IMG/VR virus record: IMGVR_UViG_3300043172_000099
Location: 1 to 22,554 of that record
Origin: a virus
Reading direction: 5' to 3' (one strand)
DNA: 22,554 bases
In this document: one piece after another, positions 7,108 to 14,489 of the stretch
Position numbering within the stretch: position 1 is the stretch's first letter
Layout: every line of letters begins with the position of its first letter
Notes under the pieces: model-generated
Databases searched by the model: none
Told to the model about the DNA's origin: nothing
The model's input: the letters and a program-made list of their open reading frames with translations, nothing else
Translations under genes and position numbers: made by a program

Positions 7108-9639
7108 ATGCCACAATATCAGCCGAAGGTTTATCGGGAACGGGGCGGCGACAAGCAGGTCGTTGCGAGCGGCGGTACATACGCGATTGAATCAGGCGGC
7201 ACGCTTGCTATCGAATCCGGCGCGACGTGGACGCTGGGGGGCACCGCAGTAACCGCGACCGCTGCTGAACTCAACAACATCAGCACGCAAGAGGCATTCA
7301 CGGCCGATACCGGCGGCGTGTCTCAGTATGATATCGTGCACGTCAGCGGCCACGACGCAGGCAATAACCGCGTTAAGATGGACAAGGCGCAAGCCGACGT
7401 AGCCGCCACGTGCGAGGATTTGTACTGGGTCGATGCCGCAGTCTCGGCCGGTGCGGCTGGTAACGCATTGAAGCAAGGCTACTTCACTTCCGCGCTCAGC
7501 GGGACCGCTGGCGACAAGGTGTATCTGTCCGACAGTGCTGCTGGTGGCGTAACGCTCGTCGAGCCGACCGGGACGGACATTGTTCGTATCGTCGGTTCGT
7601 TGGCGACAACCGGCGCCAGCGGTGTTGTGCATGTCGATCTGGGTGGCGAATCCATCCAGGTCCACGATCATGCGGACGACGCGGGCGGCGGCACGCTGTC
7701 CAGCGTCGGCGGGTTGACGGGCACCACGCATACGTCATTCGAGATTGACACGGACGGCAGTATTCCGGCCTTGTCGCTCGGCGTAGGTACGACGGGCGAT
7801 TATACGCTGAACATCAAACCGGCCGCGACGTTGACGGGCAACGTGGACGTGACTATCCCCGATGGCGCCGATACGTTCTGCATGATCGCGGCGGCGCAGA
7901 TCCTCACGAACAAGACGCTGACCACGCCGACCATCGGTGACATGACGAATGCGACGCACGACCACAGCAACACGGCGGGCGGCGGGACGATTACGGCCTC
8001 GACGGCCTCGACCGGCACCAGCAACTCTACGTACGAGATCAACACGACTGGCAACGGAGCGACGCTGGACAGCACCGGGCTTAGCCAGGATTCGACGTTT
8101 ACGTTTCCCGACGAGGCTGGGCCGGATGAGATCGTTACGCTGACCGGGACGCAAGCACTTACTAACAAGACCATCACGAACGGCACATTGGACGGCATCG
8201 TCGGCGGCGGCACGCCGCGGGATGGTTCGTTCAGTACGCTCAGTACGTCCGGGGCTGCAACGCTGGCTTCTCTTGTCTGTACTGCGGCCGGGACGTTCGG
8301 TGGTGGATATGGCGCAACCGGCGTTACGATCAGCACTGCGGGTGTGATTCAAGCGAACGACGCGATTACAACGGACAGTACACTGACCGCAGATGATATC
8401 GTTTGCACGGCCGGGGCTACGTTCGGTGGCGGCTACGGATCGACGGGCGCAACGATCAGCACGGCTGGCGTTGTTCAGGCCAACGGTGCGATTACCACGG
8501 ATGGTGCATTGACTGCCGACAGCGCCGCGATCGGCGGCGGGTACGGAGCGACAGGCGCCAGCATCTCGAATGCGGGTGTCGGCCAGTTCAATGGAGCCCT
8601 AACGACCGATGGCGCATTGACCACCGACAACATCGTATGCACCAACGCGGCAACCTTCGGCGGTGGGTATGGCACTACGGGCGCCACCATCAGTACCGCT
8701 GGCGTCGGTCAGTTCAATGGCGCCCTCACGACGGATGGGGCGTTCACCTGCGCGACCATCGCGGTTGCGGATGCGACCACGCCGACGATTGCCCTGGCTA
8801 CCGGGAAGACGAACACCGGAACCTTCACGATCAACGGCAAGACTTCGGGCTCGCTGATAATCACCACTGCCGACGCAACGGCTCAGGCGATTACACTGGC
8901 CGTCGCTGCCCAGACGGCGGGCGCCGCGACGTTGAGTATTCCCGACATGGCGAATACCAGCGCGAATATCGTCATGTCCGCTGGCACAAATGCGCTAGGC
9001 GGGACTGATACGCACACGGGCAACCTGGATATCAGCGGGGCAACCGTGGTGTATCGGTCTATCGTCAACGCCGACGTCAGCGCGTCTGCCGCGATCGTCC
9101 GAAGCAAGTTGGCCCAGGATGCCCTTGCGAAGTACACCGTGCCCTGGAACGCCATCAAGAAAAATGACATGCTAACGCCGCTGCCCGCTGCTGGCGACAG
9201 CACTAATCTCGGCCTTGTCGCGGGCACGCATGGCACTGGCTCGCCGATGCTGGCGGGCGCCGGGGCGAACACCGACACCAAAACCGAAACGGCGCGTTTC
9301 ACGTTTGCGTTGCCCGCCGAGTATGACGCGGGCGAAACCGTTACGCTTCGGCTGCACGCGAGAGTTGACGCTGTGGCTAACACGTCCGCGACTGTTGACG
9401 TGGAATGTCGCGAGTCTGATACCGAGGCCAGTATCGGAGCTGAGATTTGCGCCACGGTCGCGCAGTCGATCAACTCGACGAGCTGGGCGGATCAAGACTT
9501 TACCATCACGCCGACCGCCCTGGTTGCTGGTGACATCCTCGACGTAGAGTTGACGACGATTGTTAATGACACCGGCGGCAGTGGCACCTGCAAGGCCAAC
9601 ATCGGGCTGGTTCAGTTCCTTCTGGATATCCGGGGATAA
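7108..9639 (+). CDS. Repetitive fibre protein, probably a capsid fibre
   Basis: An 843-aa protein rich in Gly, Thr, Ala and Ser. The N-terminus (VYRERGGDKQVVASGGTYAI, then SGGTLAIESGATW and TAVTATAAELNNIST) is a beta-rich opening known from phage fibres. Two diverged units follow (starting at residues 186 and 284), each with HDH, AGGGT, an EI-D/N-T strand and LTNKT. Next come four GGGYG-headed repeats (residues 398-550). The C-terminal third has NADVSASAAIVRSKLAQDALAKY, then a probable beta-sandwich ending VQFLLDIRG. Fibre genes usually follow the tape measure. This one sits between capsid and connector genes, which favours a fibre on the head surface. A tail-fibre role is not excluded. Confidence 0.7.
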   Translation: MPQYQPKVYRERGGDKQVVASGGTYAIESGGTLAIESGATWTLGGTAVTATAAELNNISTQEAFTADTGGVSQYDIVHVSGHDAGNNRVKMDKAQADVAATCEDLYWVDAAVSAGAAGNALKQGYFTSALSGTAGDKVYLSDSAAGGVTLVEPTGTDIVRIVGSLATTGASGVVHVDLGGESIQVHDHADDAGGGTLSSVGGLTGTTHTSFEIDTDGSIPALSLGVGTTGDYTLNIKPAATLTGNVDVTIPDGADTFCMIAAAQILTNKTLTTPTIGDMTNATHDHSNTAGGGTITASTASTGTSNSTYEINTTGNGATLDSTGLSQDSTFTFPDEAGPDEIVTLTGTQALTNKTITNGTLDGIVGGGTPRDGSFSTLSTSGAATLASLVCTAAGTFGGGYGATGVTISTAGVIQANDAITTDSTLTADDIVCTAGATFGGGYGSTGATISTAGVVQANGAITTDGALTADSAAIGGGYGATGASISNAGVGQFNGALTTDGALTTDNIVCTNAATFGGGYGTTGATISTAGVGQFNGALTTDGAFTCATIAVADATTPTIALATGKTNTGTFTINGKTSGSLIITTADATAQAITLAVAAQTAGAATLSIPDMANTSANIVMSAGTNALGGTDTHTGNLDISGATVVYRSIVNADVSASAAIVRSKLAQDALAKYTVPWNAIKKNDMLTPLPAAGDSTNLGLVAGTHGTGSPMLAGAGANTDTKTETARFTFALPAEYDAGETVTLRLHARVDAVANTSATVDVECRESDTEASIGAEICATVAQSINSTSWADQDFTITPTALVAGDILDVELTTIVNDTGGSGTCKANIGLVQFLLDIRG
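7663..8210 (+). repeat. Two diverged ~95-residue units in the fibre gene
   Basis: Unit A starts at 7663 and unit B at 7957. Each opens with His-Asp-His and AGGGT, continues with a Thr/Ser-rich strand and an F/YEI-D/N-T motif, then a PD-containing strand, and ends with LTNKT and a Thr-rich tail (at 7903 and 8158). DNA identity is low, so the duplication is old or shape-driven. Confidence 0.55.
8299..8757 (+). repeat. Four tandem GGGYG-headed repeats in the fibre gene
   Basis: Copies start at 8299, 8425, 8533 and 8659 with spacings of 126, 108 and 126 bases. The consensus protein unit reads GGGYGATGATISTAG, then V-QANGAITTDGALTADDI, then VCTAGATF. Copy 2 lacks six codons of the linker. The DNA is clearly similar between copies, so recent expansion or gene conversion is likely, and the copy number may vary between relatives. 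Confidence 0.85.
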
Positions 9640-9648
9640 CGAGGTTTC

Positions 9649-9885
9649 ATGCCTGAGACAATGGACAAGGTTCAGCCGGTCGTGCGGCTTATTGTTGACT
9701 TGATGCCCGATGGTAGCTGGCGACTGACCAGCAATCCCAGCAGCGAGCTGTGGCAATTCACGGCGATGGGGATACTACGCAAGGTGCTGACGCACCTTGA
9801 GGAACCCGCCGTGGTGAGCACGACGGCCGTATGCGACGGCGATGCCGAAGCGAAGGAGGCCAGCGATGGCGTTCCCGAGAGTTGA
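9649..9885 (+). CDS. Hypothetical 78-aa protein
   Basis: A small acidic protein directly after the fibre gene, with GAGG at 9641-9644 upstream of the ATG. The N-terminal half has alternating hydrophobic residues (VRLIVDLMPDGSWRL), which suggests a short beta hairpin. The middle is a likely helix (FTAMGILRKVLTHLEE), and the C-terminal 20 residues are acidic and probably disordered. I do not recognise a family. Its end overlaps the next gene by 20 bases, and the overlap holds that gene's ribosome binding site. It is probably translated because it lies in the same tightly packed head gene array. Confidence 0.55.
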   Translation: MPETMDKVQPVVRLIVDLMPDGSWRLTSNPSSELWQFTAMGILRKVLTHLEEPAVVSTTAVCDGDAEAKEASDGVPES

Positions 9886-10219
9886 AACCGTTACAGTGAT
9901 AACGGACGGCAGCGGTGCCGCGACCGAATATACGTCGCGGATTCGCGGGCACCTGATGCACATACGCTACACGAAAACTGACTTCGCCAATGGCTCGACG
10001 TTTCTGATTACTGGTGAGACGACCAAGCAAATTATATGGTCAGAATCATCGGTGAACGCCACGGCGGAACGCTCGCCGACCTATGCGGCACATACGGTAA
10101 CAGGTGGCGCGGTAACGAATGGCTACGTGCTGCTCACGTTGCCGAACGAACGCATCAAGATTTCGATTACGTCGGGCGGCTCTACGCACACTGGCACGTT
10201 TCGTTTCATTTGGGAATAG
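9866..10219 (+). CDS. Small beta-sandwich-like accessory virion protein
   Basis: A 117-aa protein, counted from the ATG at 9866 because AAGGAGG lies at 9853-9859. A start at 9842 would put the Shine-Dalgarno inside the gene. The order of strands, TVTVITDGSGAATEY, an IRGHLMHIRYTKTDF strand, FLITGETTKQIIW, a central loop and a closing ERIKISITSGGSTHTGTF motif, resembles a small beta-sandwich protein type that recurs in uncultured phage genomes. It often sits near fibre or connector genes. The protein at 20158-20613 may be a distant relative. The role is unknown and could be a capsid or fibre accessory. There are no membrane segments or signal peptide. Confidence 0.6.
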   Translation: MAFPRVETVTVITDGSGAATEYTSRIRGHLMHIRYTKTDFANGSTFLITGETTKQIIWSESSVNATAERSPTYAAHTVTGGAVTNGYVLLTLPNERIKISITSGGSTHTGTFRFIWE

Positions 10220-10221
10220 CC

Positions 10222-10419
10222 ATGCGACACGAGCCGAGGATTCGGGTGGCGGTGAGTATCGAGATCGTGGTGACAATGCCGGAAACGATGGCCGATATGC
10301 TAGTGGAGAAGGGCGTCGTTCGTTACGTCTGCGACAATCGCCGCCCGTGGGGCACGATTGAAACACAGATGGTGTCTCCGACCGAGCGGCGCATGGGACA
10401 CAAGCCTCATGGAAATTGA
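10222..10419 (+). CDS. Small conserved-type protein before the head-tail connector
   Basis: A 65-aa ORF filling the space between the beta-sandwich gene and the connector. It starts two bases after the previous stop and overlaps the connector start by 11 bases. An N-terminal basic strand (RIRVAVSIEIVVTMPETMADMLVEKG) is followed by VVRYVCDN and a Thr/Met-rich tail with ETQMVSPTERR. Short proteins with a strand, a helix ending in EKG, then a conserved ETxMV-P-E tail frequently precede gp6-like connectors in HK97-type phages. Their function is not known to me. No strong Shine-Dalgarno is present, so coupling to the upstream gene is likely. Confidence 0.55.
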   Translation: MRHEPRIRVAVSIEIVVTMPETMADMLVEKGVVRYVCDNRRPWGTIETQMVSPTERRMGHKPHGN

Positions 10420-11026
10420 CTGGACAACCACGCTAGGCACCGCACCGACGATCGAGCCGGTAACGGTAGACGACGTGAAGCGTCGCGGCCGTATCAGCGG
10501 CACTGATCTAAATGCCGATGTTAAGCAGAATATCACAGCAGCCCGGCTAATGGTGGAGCACGACACCGGCCGGCAGCTCATCACGGCAACCTGGAAGTTG
10601 TACCTGGATCGGTTCCCAGTGGGTGGTGGCGTGATTCGTATGCCGTACCCGCCGCTGCAGTCCGTAACCACGATCAAGTATTACGACGGCGATGGGGTTC
10701 AGCAGACCTGGACGGCCAGCGAGTACCGCGTAGACAAGGACAGCGAGCCAGCCCGAATCACGGAGGCGTACGGCCATACGTGGCCGGCAACACGCGACAT
10801 GACCGGTGCCGTCGAAGTCGAATACCTCTGTGGTTATGGCACTGCGGGCTCAAACGTGCCACGCACGCTACGGCAGGCTATCGAGGTGGTTTGTACTCAT
10901 TGGATCGAATTCCCCGAGCTAACCATCACCGGCACAACCCAGAGCCCGGTAGCGTTGGCTTACGAATCGCTGGTCAGGATGGAACGTGTGTTTCGGTACG
11001 ATGGCCCCACGGACCCCACGCATTAG
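10409..11026 (+). CDS. Head-tail connector (gp6-like adaptor)
   Basis: A 205-aa protein that binds under the portal and extends the DNA channel. It shows the family pattern: an N-terminal VTVDDVKRRGRI helix, VKQNITAARLMVEHDTGRQLI with the conserved E-TGR core, TWKLYLDRFP, IRMPYPPLQSVTTIKYYD, an EYRVDKDSEPARI strand, a VEVEYLCGYG motif and a C-terminal helix (PRTLRQAIEVVCTHWIE). The ATG at 10409 gives the canonical start. An upstream ATG at 10358 would add 17 residues with no family resemblance. Adaptors are often about 100 aa, so this is a long-form member. It lies upstream of closure and terminator genes, the standard order. Confidence 0.85.
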   Translation: MEIDWTTTLGTAPTIEPVTVDDVKRRGRISGTDLNADVKQNITAARLMVEHDTGRQLITATWKLYLDRFPVGGGVIRMPYPPLQSVTTIKYYDGDGVQQTWTASEYRVDKDSEPARITEAYGHTWPATRDMTGAVEVEYLCGYGTAGSNVPRTLRQAIEVVCTHWIEFPELTITGTTQSPVALAYESLVRMERVFRYDGPTDPTH

Positions 11027-11033
11027 GTGAGAC

Positions 11034-11438
11034 ATGAGCAATGAAGTGGAAACGCAGGTAGCCCCGAAGCCGGGACGTACTCGCGTTATTATCCCGGAAG
11101 AGACGGCGCTGTTGCTACCCGATGCCTTGGCATCAGAGCTTATCAGCCTGGACGTTGCAACGCTGGAATCCGAAACCGAGTTGGCGGAACGTGGAACGCT
11201 CGAAAGTCTCGGGCAAGAACTACTGCAAGCCACCCGGCGATTCGTCCGGTCTTTGCGCGAACATGATGCGAGTATAGCCGCCGCCGGGGAGGACATATTG
11301 GCGGCGGCCCAGCAAAGGGCAGACGCTATCGTCGAGGCGGCACACGCCGAGGCCGCGCGATGTATCGACGCGGCGATTGTAGAGGCGGGGCAGATCGCCA
11401 AAAATAAACTGGAAAGCGAGGTAAGTGACGATGGCTGA
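11034..11438 (+). CDS. Helical, coiled-coil-like hypothetical protein
   Basis: A 134-aa acidic protein of unknown function. Residues 1-30 carry a Pro-rich start and a short strand (TRVIIPEETALLLPD). From about residue 45 to the end it is one long Ala/Glu-rich amphipathic helix (QELLQATRRFVRSLRE, then DILAAAQQRADAIVEAAHAEAARC), which would form a coiled coil. There is one cysteine and no signal peptide. The gene follows the connector after seven bases and overlaps the next gene by eight. It could be a scaffold-like or accessory head protein, but I see nothing diagnostic. Confidence 0.5.
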   Translation: MSNEVETQVAPKPGRTRVIIPEETALLLPDALASELISLDVATLESETELAERGTLESLGQELLQATRRFVRSLREHDASIAAAGEDILAAAQQRADAIVEAAHAEAARCIDAAIVEAGQIAKNKLESEVSDDG

Positions 11439-11961
11439 TACAATCAGCGCGGCCTTTAGTATAGCGCTCCGAGTGACGCATACTATTGATGTGGACGTGA
11501 CGGGCGTGACGGGCGAGGTCGCAACGCACTTTACACAGATCGACGCAGATCCAAGCTTCGACGAGATTATTACTGGCACCTCGGGCACGCTGAATGCAGG
11601 TACGACGCCAGCAGCCACAAAGACGTGGAGCGGAGCATTTGCGCTTTCGGGCGGAGCAAAAACCCACGACTTTGCAGACCTGCGCAGCTATAGCGCAACG
11701 GAGGTGGACGCGAGCGGCCTCGAAGTCATCCTGTTCAAGTTCATAAACAACGGCACGAATACGATGACCATTGTCGACGGTGCGTCTAACGGCTATCCCA
11801 TCCTCGGCGATACAAGCGGCTCGATTACGATTGCGGCCGGCGGTAGTTTCGAGTTCTATACCGCAGATGGCATTGCCCAGGTCGTGGACGGCACACATAA
11901 AACAATTGACATCTCGGGAACTGGGGTTGAAGAGTATGCCATCCAGATAGTGTTTGGTTAA
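11431..11961 (+). CDS. Beta-rich putative structural protein
   Basis: A 176-aa Thr/Gly/Ala-rich protein with alternating short strands and no membrane segments. The stretch LEVILFKFINNGTNTMTIVDGASNGYPILGDTSG followed by a Gly-rich strand and a FEFYTADGIAQVVDGTHKTIDISGTG tail resembles small beta-sandwich virion proteins seen near head-completion genes of uncultured phages. The ATG at 11431 was chosen because GAGG precedes it by ten bases. A GTG at 11425 is possible. It overlaps the upstream coiled-coil gene by eight bases. It shares the first 15 bases of its start with the gene at 16093, which may be chance. The role could be head decoration or a minor tail component. Confidence 0.55.
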   Translation: MADTISAAFSIALRVTHTIDVDVTGVTGEVATHFTQIDADPSFDEIITGTSGTLNAGTTPAATKTWSGAFALSGGAKTHDFADLRSYSATEVDASGLEVILFKFINNGTNTMTIVDGASNGYPILGDTSGSITIAAGGSFEFYTADGIAQVVDGTHKTIDISGTGVEEYAIQIVFG

Positions 11962-11963
11962 TC

Positions 11964-12293
11964 ATGCGTGCGGGAACCTTGCGACATCGGGTCAAGATTC
12001 AAAAGAACAACGGTACGGCCGGCGACTACGGCGAACAGTCGGACAACTGGCAGACCGTGGCCGAGCCGGACGGTGTGGTGTGGGCTTCGGTGTCGCCGCT
12101 GTCTGGACGCGAGCTGTTGCTCGCTCAGCAGGTGAACGCCGAAGCGACGATCAGGGTAAGTATGCGATACTGGAAAGGCTTGACAACCGATCACCACATT
12201 CTACACGGCACCCGCGAATTAGCGATTGTCAGTATCGTTGACCGCGACGACCGTCACCGCGACCTTGAGCTGATGTGTCGGGAGGCGGTGTGA
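11964..12293 (+). CDS. Head closure / head-tail joining protein
   Basis: A 109-aa protein that seals the filled head and provides the docking surface for the tail. It has the clear start of the family, MRAGTLRHRVKIQ, then the DNWQTVAEPDGVVWASVSPLSGRELLLAQQV motif, MRYWKGLTTDHHILH and the C-terminal strand pair around ELAIVSIVDRDDRHRDLELMCREAV. Length and order of elements match SPP1 gp16/HK97-type stoppers. It begins three bases after the preceding stop without a clear Shine-Dalgarno, so its translation is probably coupled. Its own stop overlaps the next start as TGATG. Confidence 0.88.
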   Translation: MRAGTLRHRVKIQKNNGTAGDYGEQSDNWQTVAEPDGVVWASVSPLSGRELLLAQQVNAEATIRVSMRYWKGLTTDHHILHGTRELAIVSIVDRDDRHRDLELMCREAV

Positions 12294-12862
12294 TGGATAC
12301 GTTAGGCGCCGAGATCAAAGGCATCAAGGCCCTAGAGGTAGCGTTGCAGACCATCGGGCCGCGTGCGTGGCAGAACAGCATCAAGCGGGCATTGCGGGCG
12401 GGTGCGAAGCCGATCAGTAAGTCAATGAAGGCGGGCGCGCCAGTGGACACGGGAGCACTTAAGAAATCCATCGCGACGAAGATCAGTGCCAAGACGTTTA
12501 TCGCTGGCAAGAATCGAGGCGCACGCGGGGCAACCGGACGACAGTACACGGCCTATGCTGCTATTGGGCCACGTTCGGACTTCGTGCAATTCGCGGCCGG
12601 CGACAAGACCGGTCGCGCATCCGGCAAGGTTGCACGAAGTCTTGTCAAGGCGAAGGTGCAAGGGCTAAACCGGCCAGTGCGTTACGCACACCTCGTAGAG
12701 TTTGGCTTCCAGGCGGGAAGCCGCGAGGTGAAAGGGCGTGGCTTCATGCGCCGTGCGTGGGATGCGAACAAGGATCGATCATCGCGGATCATGCGTCGCG
12801 TCTTGTGGAAGGCGTTAGCGGAAGAGGGGCGCAAGGCGGCACTGCGCAAGGTGGCGAGTTAA
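12293..12862 (+). CDS. HK97 gp10-like tail component
   Basis: A 189-aa protein of the gp10-like type found between head closure and tail terminator genes. It starts at the overlapping TGATG and has GGAGG at 12281-12285. Features: an N-terminal helix (GIKALEVALQTIG), a basic segment with WQNSIKRALRAGAKPISKSMKAGAPVDTGALKKSI, the PVDTG-LKKS motif typical of this family, a variable loop, and the C-terminal YAHLVEFGFQ...GRGFMRRAWD signature. The last 30 residues are strongly basic. It joins head and tail during assembly. The length is slightly above the usual 130-160. Confidence 0.85.
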   Translation: MDTLGAEIKGIKALEVALQTIGPRAWQNSIKRALRAGAKPISKSMKAGAPVDTGALKKSIATKISAKTFIAGKNRGARGATGRQYTAYAAIGPRSDFVQFAAGDKTGRASGKVARSLVKAKVQGLNRPVRYAHLVEFGFQAGSREVKGRGFMRRAWDANKDRSSRIMRRVLWKALAEEGRKAALRKVAS

Positions 12863-13281
12863 TGGCAGACGTGAAAACAGCTTTGGTTGCCTTGCTCGCC
12901 GGTGACGGTGGCGTGTCTGCGATAGTCGGTACGCGTGTACGGATCGATACTGCGTGGGCCAAAGACGAGTTGCCGTACATCGTAATGCACGACATCGGTG
13001 GTGCGGTCGGCTATCACATGGGCGGCGAGGACGGCCTCGACGACATACGAATACAGATAGAGAGCTGGGCCAGTACGCGGGGCGGGGCCGAGGCACTGAA
13101 GCGGGCCGTACGTTCGGTGGTGTCGGGCTATCGGGGAACGGCTGGGCCGAGCGGTGCTCAGACCTTCATCAGCAACATCATCGTAGACAACGGACCCGAC
13201 GCCCGCGAAATCTATCCAGCGGGCTCGGACGACTGGCGATATGGCGCGCTAATTGACGCCATCGTGTGGCATCAAGCCTAA
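12862..13281 (+). CDS. Tail terminator / completion protein (DUF3168-like)
   Basis: A 139-aa protein whose start overlaps the previous stop as TAATG. The pattern VKTALVALLAGDGGVSAIVGTRV, then DELPYIVMHDIGG, a RIQIESWAST strand-helix and ALKRAVRSVVSGYRG matches the DUF3168 fold, which caps the tail tube and ends its growth. Its position between the gp10-like and tail tube genes is canonical. The C-terminal part, DWRYGALIDAIVWHQA, completes the beta sheet. An in-frame start at 12757 would lie wholly within the upstream gene and is rejected. Confidence 0.82.
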   Translation: MADVKTALVALLAGDGGVSAIVGTRVRIDTAWAKDELPYIVMHDIGGAVGYHMGGEDGLDDIRIQIESWASTRGGAEALKRAVRSVVSGYRGTAGPSGAQTFISNIIVDNGPDAREIYPAGSDDWRYGALIDAIVWHQA

Positions 13282-13297
13282 ACGGTAGGAGACTGAT

Positions 13298-13741
13298 ATG
13301 GCTGCCGATGTAGGAACTGGCGTAGTGATTTCGTCTGTCTTGGGTATAAACGGCACGTTCGCCGCAGATGTTCTCGCCGTAAGCGGTAGCGGCATCTCGC
13401 GGCCGTCCGTCGATACAAGCCACATGGGCACGACTGGCGGGCGGACCTTCATGCCGGGCGACCTGTACGACACGGGCACCACGGAAGTTGAATTCGCCAT
13501 CGATGCGGATGCGGGATTTGCCACGACACGCATACCCGGCTATAGCGCCGCATTCGACCCAGCCAGTACAACGAAGATCAAGATCCAGTTCCCGACGCCC
13601 GTCGGTGGCAGCAGTGGTGGATCCTTCGAGTGCCTCGGCTTCGTTACAGATCTTTCGTGGGGTGCGGTTATTGAAGAACGCATGACCGGCACCTTTACTA
13701 TTAAGTGGTCCGGCACGCCAACGTGGGCGCCCGGTAGCTAA
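13298..13741 (+). CDS. Tail tube protein
   Basis: A 147-aa beta-rich protein in the tail-tube position, before the assembly chaperones and tape measure. The sequence shows SVLGINGTFAADVLAVSGSGISRPSVDTSHMGTTGGRTFMP, an early strand and loop typical of tube proteins, then EVEFAIDADAG, a KIKIQFPTP strand, FECLGFVTDLSWGAVIEERMTGTFTIKWSGTP closing strands and a short tail. Tube proteins stack as hexameric rings around the tape measure. The GGAG-containing Shine-Dalgarno (TAGGAG at 13287-13292) precedes the ATG. Strong single-copy expression is expected, consistent with its separate spacing from the neighbours. Confidence 0.82.
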   Translation: MAADVGTGVVISSVLGINGTFAADVLAVSGSGISRPSVDTSHMGTTGGRTFMPGDLYDTGTTEVEFAIDADAGFATTRIPGYSAAFDPASTTKIKIQFPTPVGGSSGGSFECLGFVTDLSWGAVIEERMTGTFTIKWSGTPTWAPGS

Positions 13742-13752
13742 CTGGAGGTTTT

Positions 13753-14157
13753 ATGTCTTTGCGGGACCAGATTCTCGCCGCTGATGATCGGCCGTTTGTG
13801 AAGGAAGATGTGCCCGAATGGAAGTGCATCGTCTATGTACACACCATGACGGGCAGGGATCGCGACGCTTTCGAGATCGGGCTGGTTACGCAGCCGGCGA
13901 AGCGTGGGCAAAAGGGACAGATGGTTCGCGACAACATGCGTGCCCGGCTGCTGGTCAAGTGCCTGCGCGACGAGAATAGTGAACTGATCTTCAATGGCGA
14001 CCCGGCGGACATCGTGGCCCTGGGCGACAAGTCCGGAAACGTGCTTGGCCGCCTATTCGAGGTCGCACGCAAGCTCAACGGCTTGTCCGATGAAGATGTT
14101 GAGGAGCTGGAAAAAAACTTAGAGGGCGCCCCGAGCGAAGATTCTGGCACTTCCTAG
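13753..14157 (+). CDS. Tail assembly chaperone, short form (gpG-like)
   Basis: A 134-aa chaperone that, together with its frameshifted longer form, keeps the tape measure soluble and guides tube assembly. The protein opens with SLRDQILAADDRPFVKEDVPEW, followed by a KCIVYVHTMTGRDRDAFEIG domain, RLLVKCLRDEN, a helix LGRLFEVARKLNGLSDEDVEELEKN and an acidic tail with its own stop. The end of the helix is encoded by the slippery heptamer at 14112-14118. TGGAGG lies at 13743-13748. The short form is made by normal termination at 14155-14157. Confidence 0.88.
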   Translation: MSLRDQILAADDRPFVKEDVPEWKCIVYVHTMTGRDRDAFEIGLVTQPAKRGQKGQMVRDNMRARLLVKCLRDENSELIFNGDPADIVALGDKSGNVLGRLFEVARKLNGLSDEDVEELEKNLEGAPSEDSGTS

Positions 14158-14186
14158 CGCGGACGGTGTTGCACTGCTCGGTGCGC
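14112..14186 (+). promoter_or_regulatory. Programmed -1 ribosomal frameshift signal
   Basis: The heptamer A AAA AAC at 14112-14118 is in the correct frame (codons GAA AAA AAC) for tandem -1 slippage. After a seven-base spacer, 14126-14136 pairs with 14176-14186: GCGC with GCGC and CCGAGC with GCTCGG, with one mismatch (14130/14182), a 10-bp stem around a 39-base loop. The loop could fold further. Slippage fuses the short chaperone to the next reading frame. Confidence 0.85.
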
Positions 14187-14489
14187 GAGGCGCAGGAACG
14201 CATAGATAGCCGGGAGTTCGCGGAATGGATCGCCGAATACTCACTCGAGCCTTGGGGGGAAGTGCGAACAGACCTGATGATTGCGCAGCTCTGTGCCATC
14301 ATGGTCAACGCTTGGCGGGGCAAGCAAACGAAGGCTGTGAAGGCGATCGACTTCATGCCGCGCTTCGACCCGCGGGAGTCCAACAAGCTAACGACGGCCG
14401 CACAGATAGCCGTGTTCTTCCAGTCAATGGTGCAGGCCAAGCGGGGAGGGGATAAGCCATCGCCACCAGCATCGGAAAGCTCGCAGTAA
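14118..14489 (+). CDS. Tail assembly chaperone, frameshift extension (gpT-like)
   Basis: The -1 frame downstream of the slippery site is open for 123 codons and has no independent ribosome binding site. Fused to the first 122 residues of the short form it gives about 245 aa. The segment starts LRGRPERRFWHFLARTVLHCSV and contains the widely seen SREFAEWIAEYSLEPWGEVRTDLMIAQLCAIMVN pattern of the second chaperone domain, ending with an FMPRFDPRE motif and a Pro/Ser-rich tail. A GTG at 14166 is the only plausible start within the frame, but it would remove the FWHFLART helix. The tape-measure gene overlaps its 3' end. Confidence 0.88.
   Translation, partial: LRGRPERRFWHFLARTVLHCSVREAQERIDSREFAEWIAEYSLEPWGEVRTDLMIAQLCAIMVNAWRGKQTKAVKAIDFMPRFDPRESNKLTTAAQIAVFFQSMVQAKRGGDKPSPPASESSQ
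14445..14461 (+). promoter_or_regulatory. Shine-Dalgarno and possible ATC start of the tape measure
   Basis: GGAGG at 14445-14449, within a longer purine run, is followed nine bases later by ATC (14459-14461). This codon is in frame with the tape measure, and the next residues (ATSIGKLAVILSANATKFN) look like the normal start of such proteins. No ATG, GTG or TTG occurs in frame before 14525. Upstream, a TAA at 14453-14455 closes the frame. Confidence 0.5.

Noticed and set aside
8299-8757. CRISPR array
   Set aside because: The repeats are in frame within a protein gene, code for a conserved peptide, and have no unique spacers.
8403-9008. 201-aa open frame on the plus strand inside the fibre gene
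   Set aside because: Alternate frame of the repeat array; composition is dominated by Arg, Trp, His and Asp and it has no ribosome binding site.
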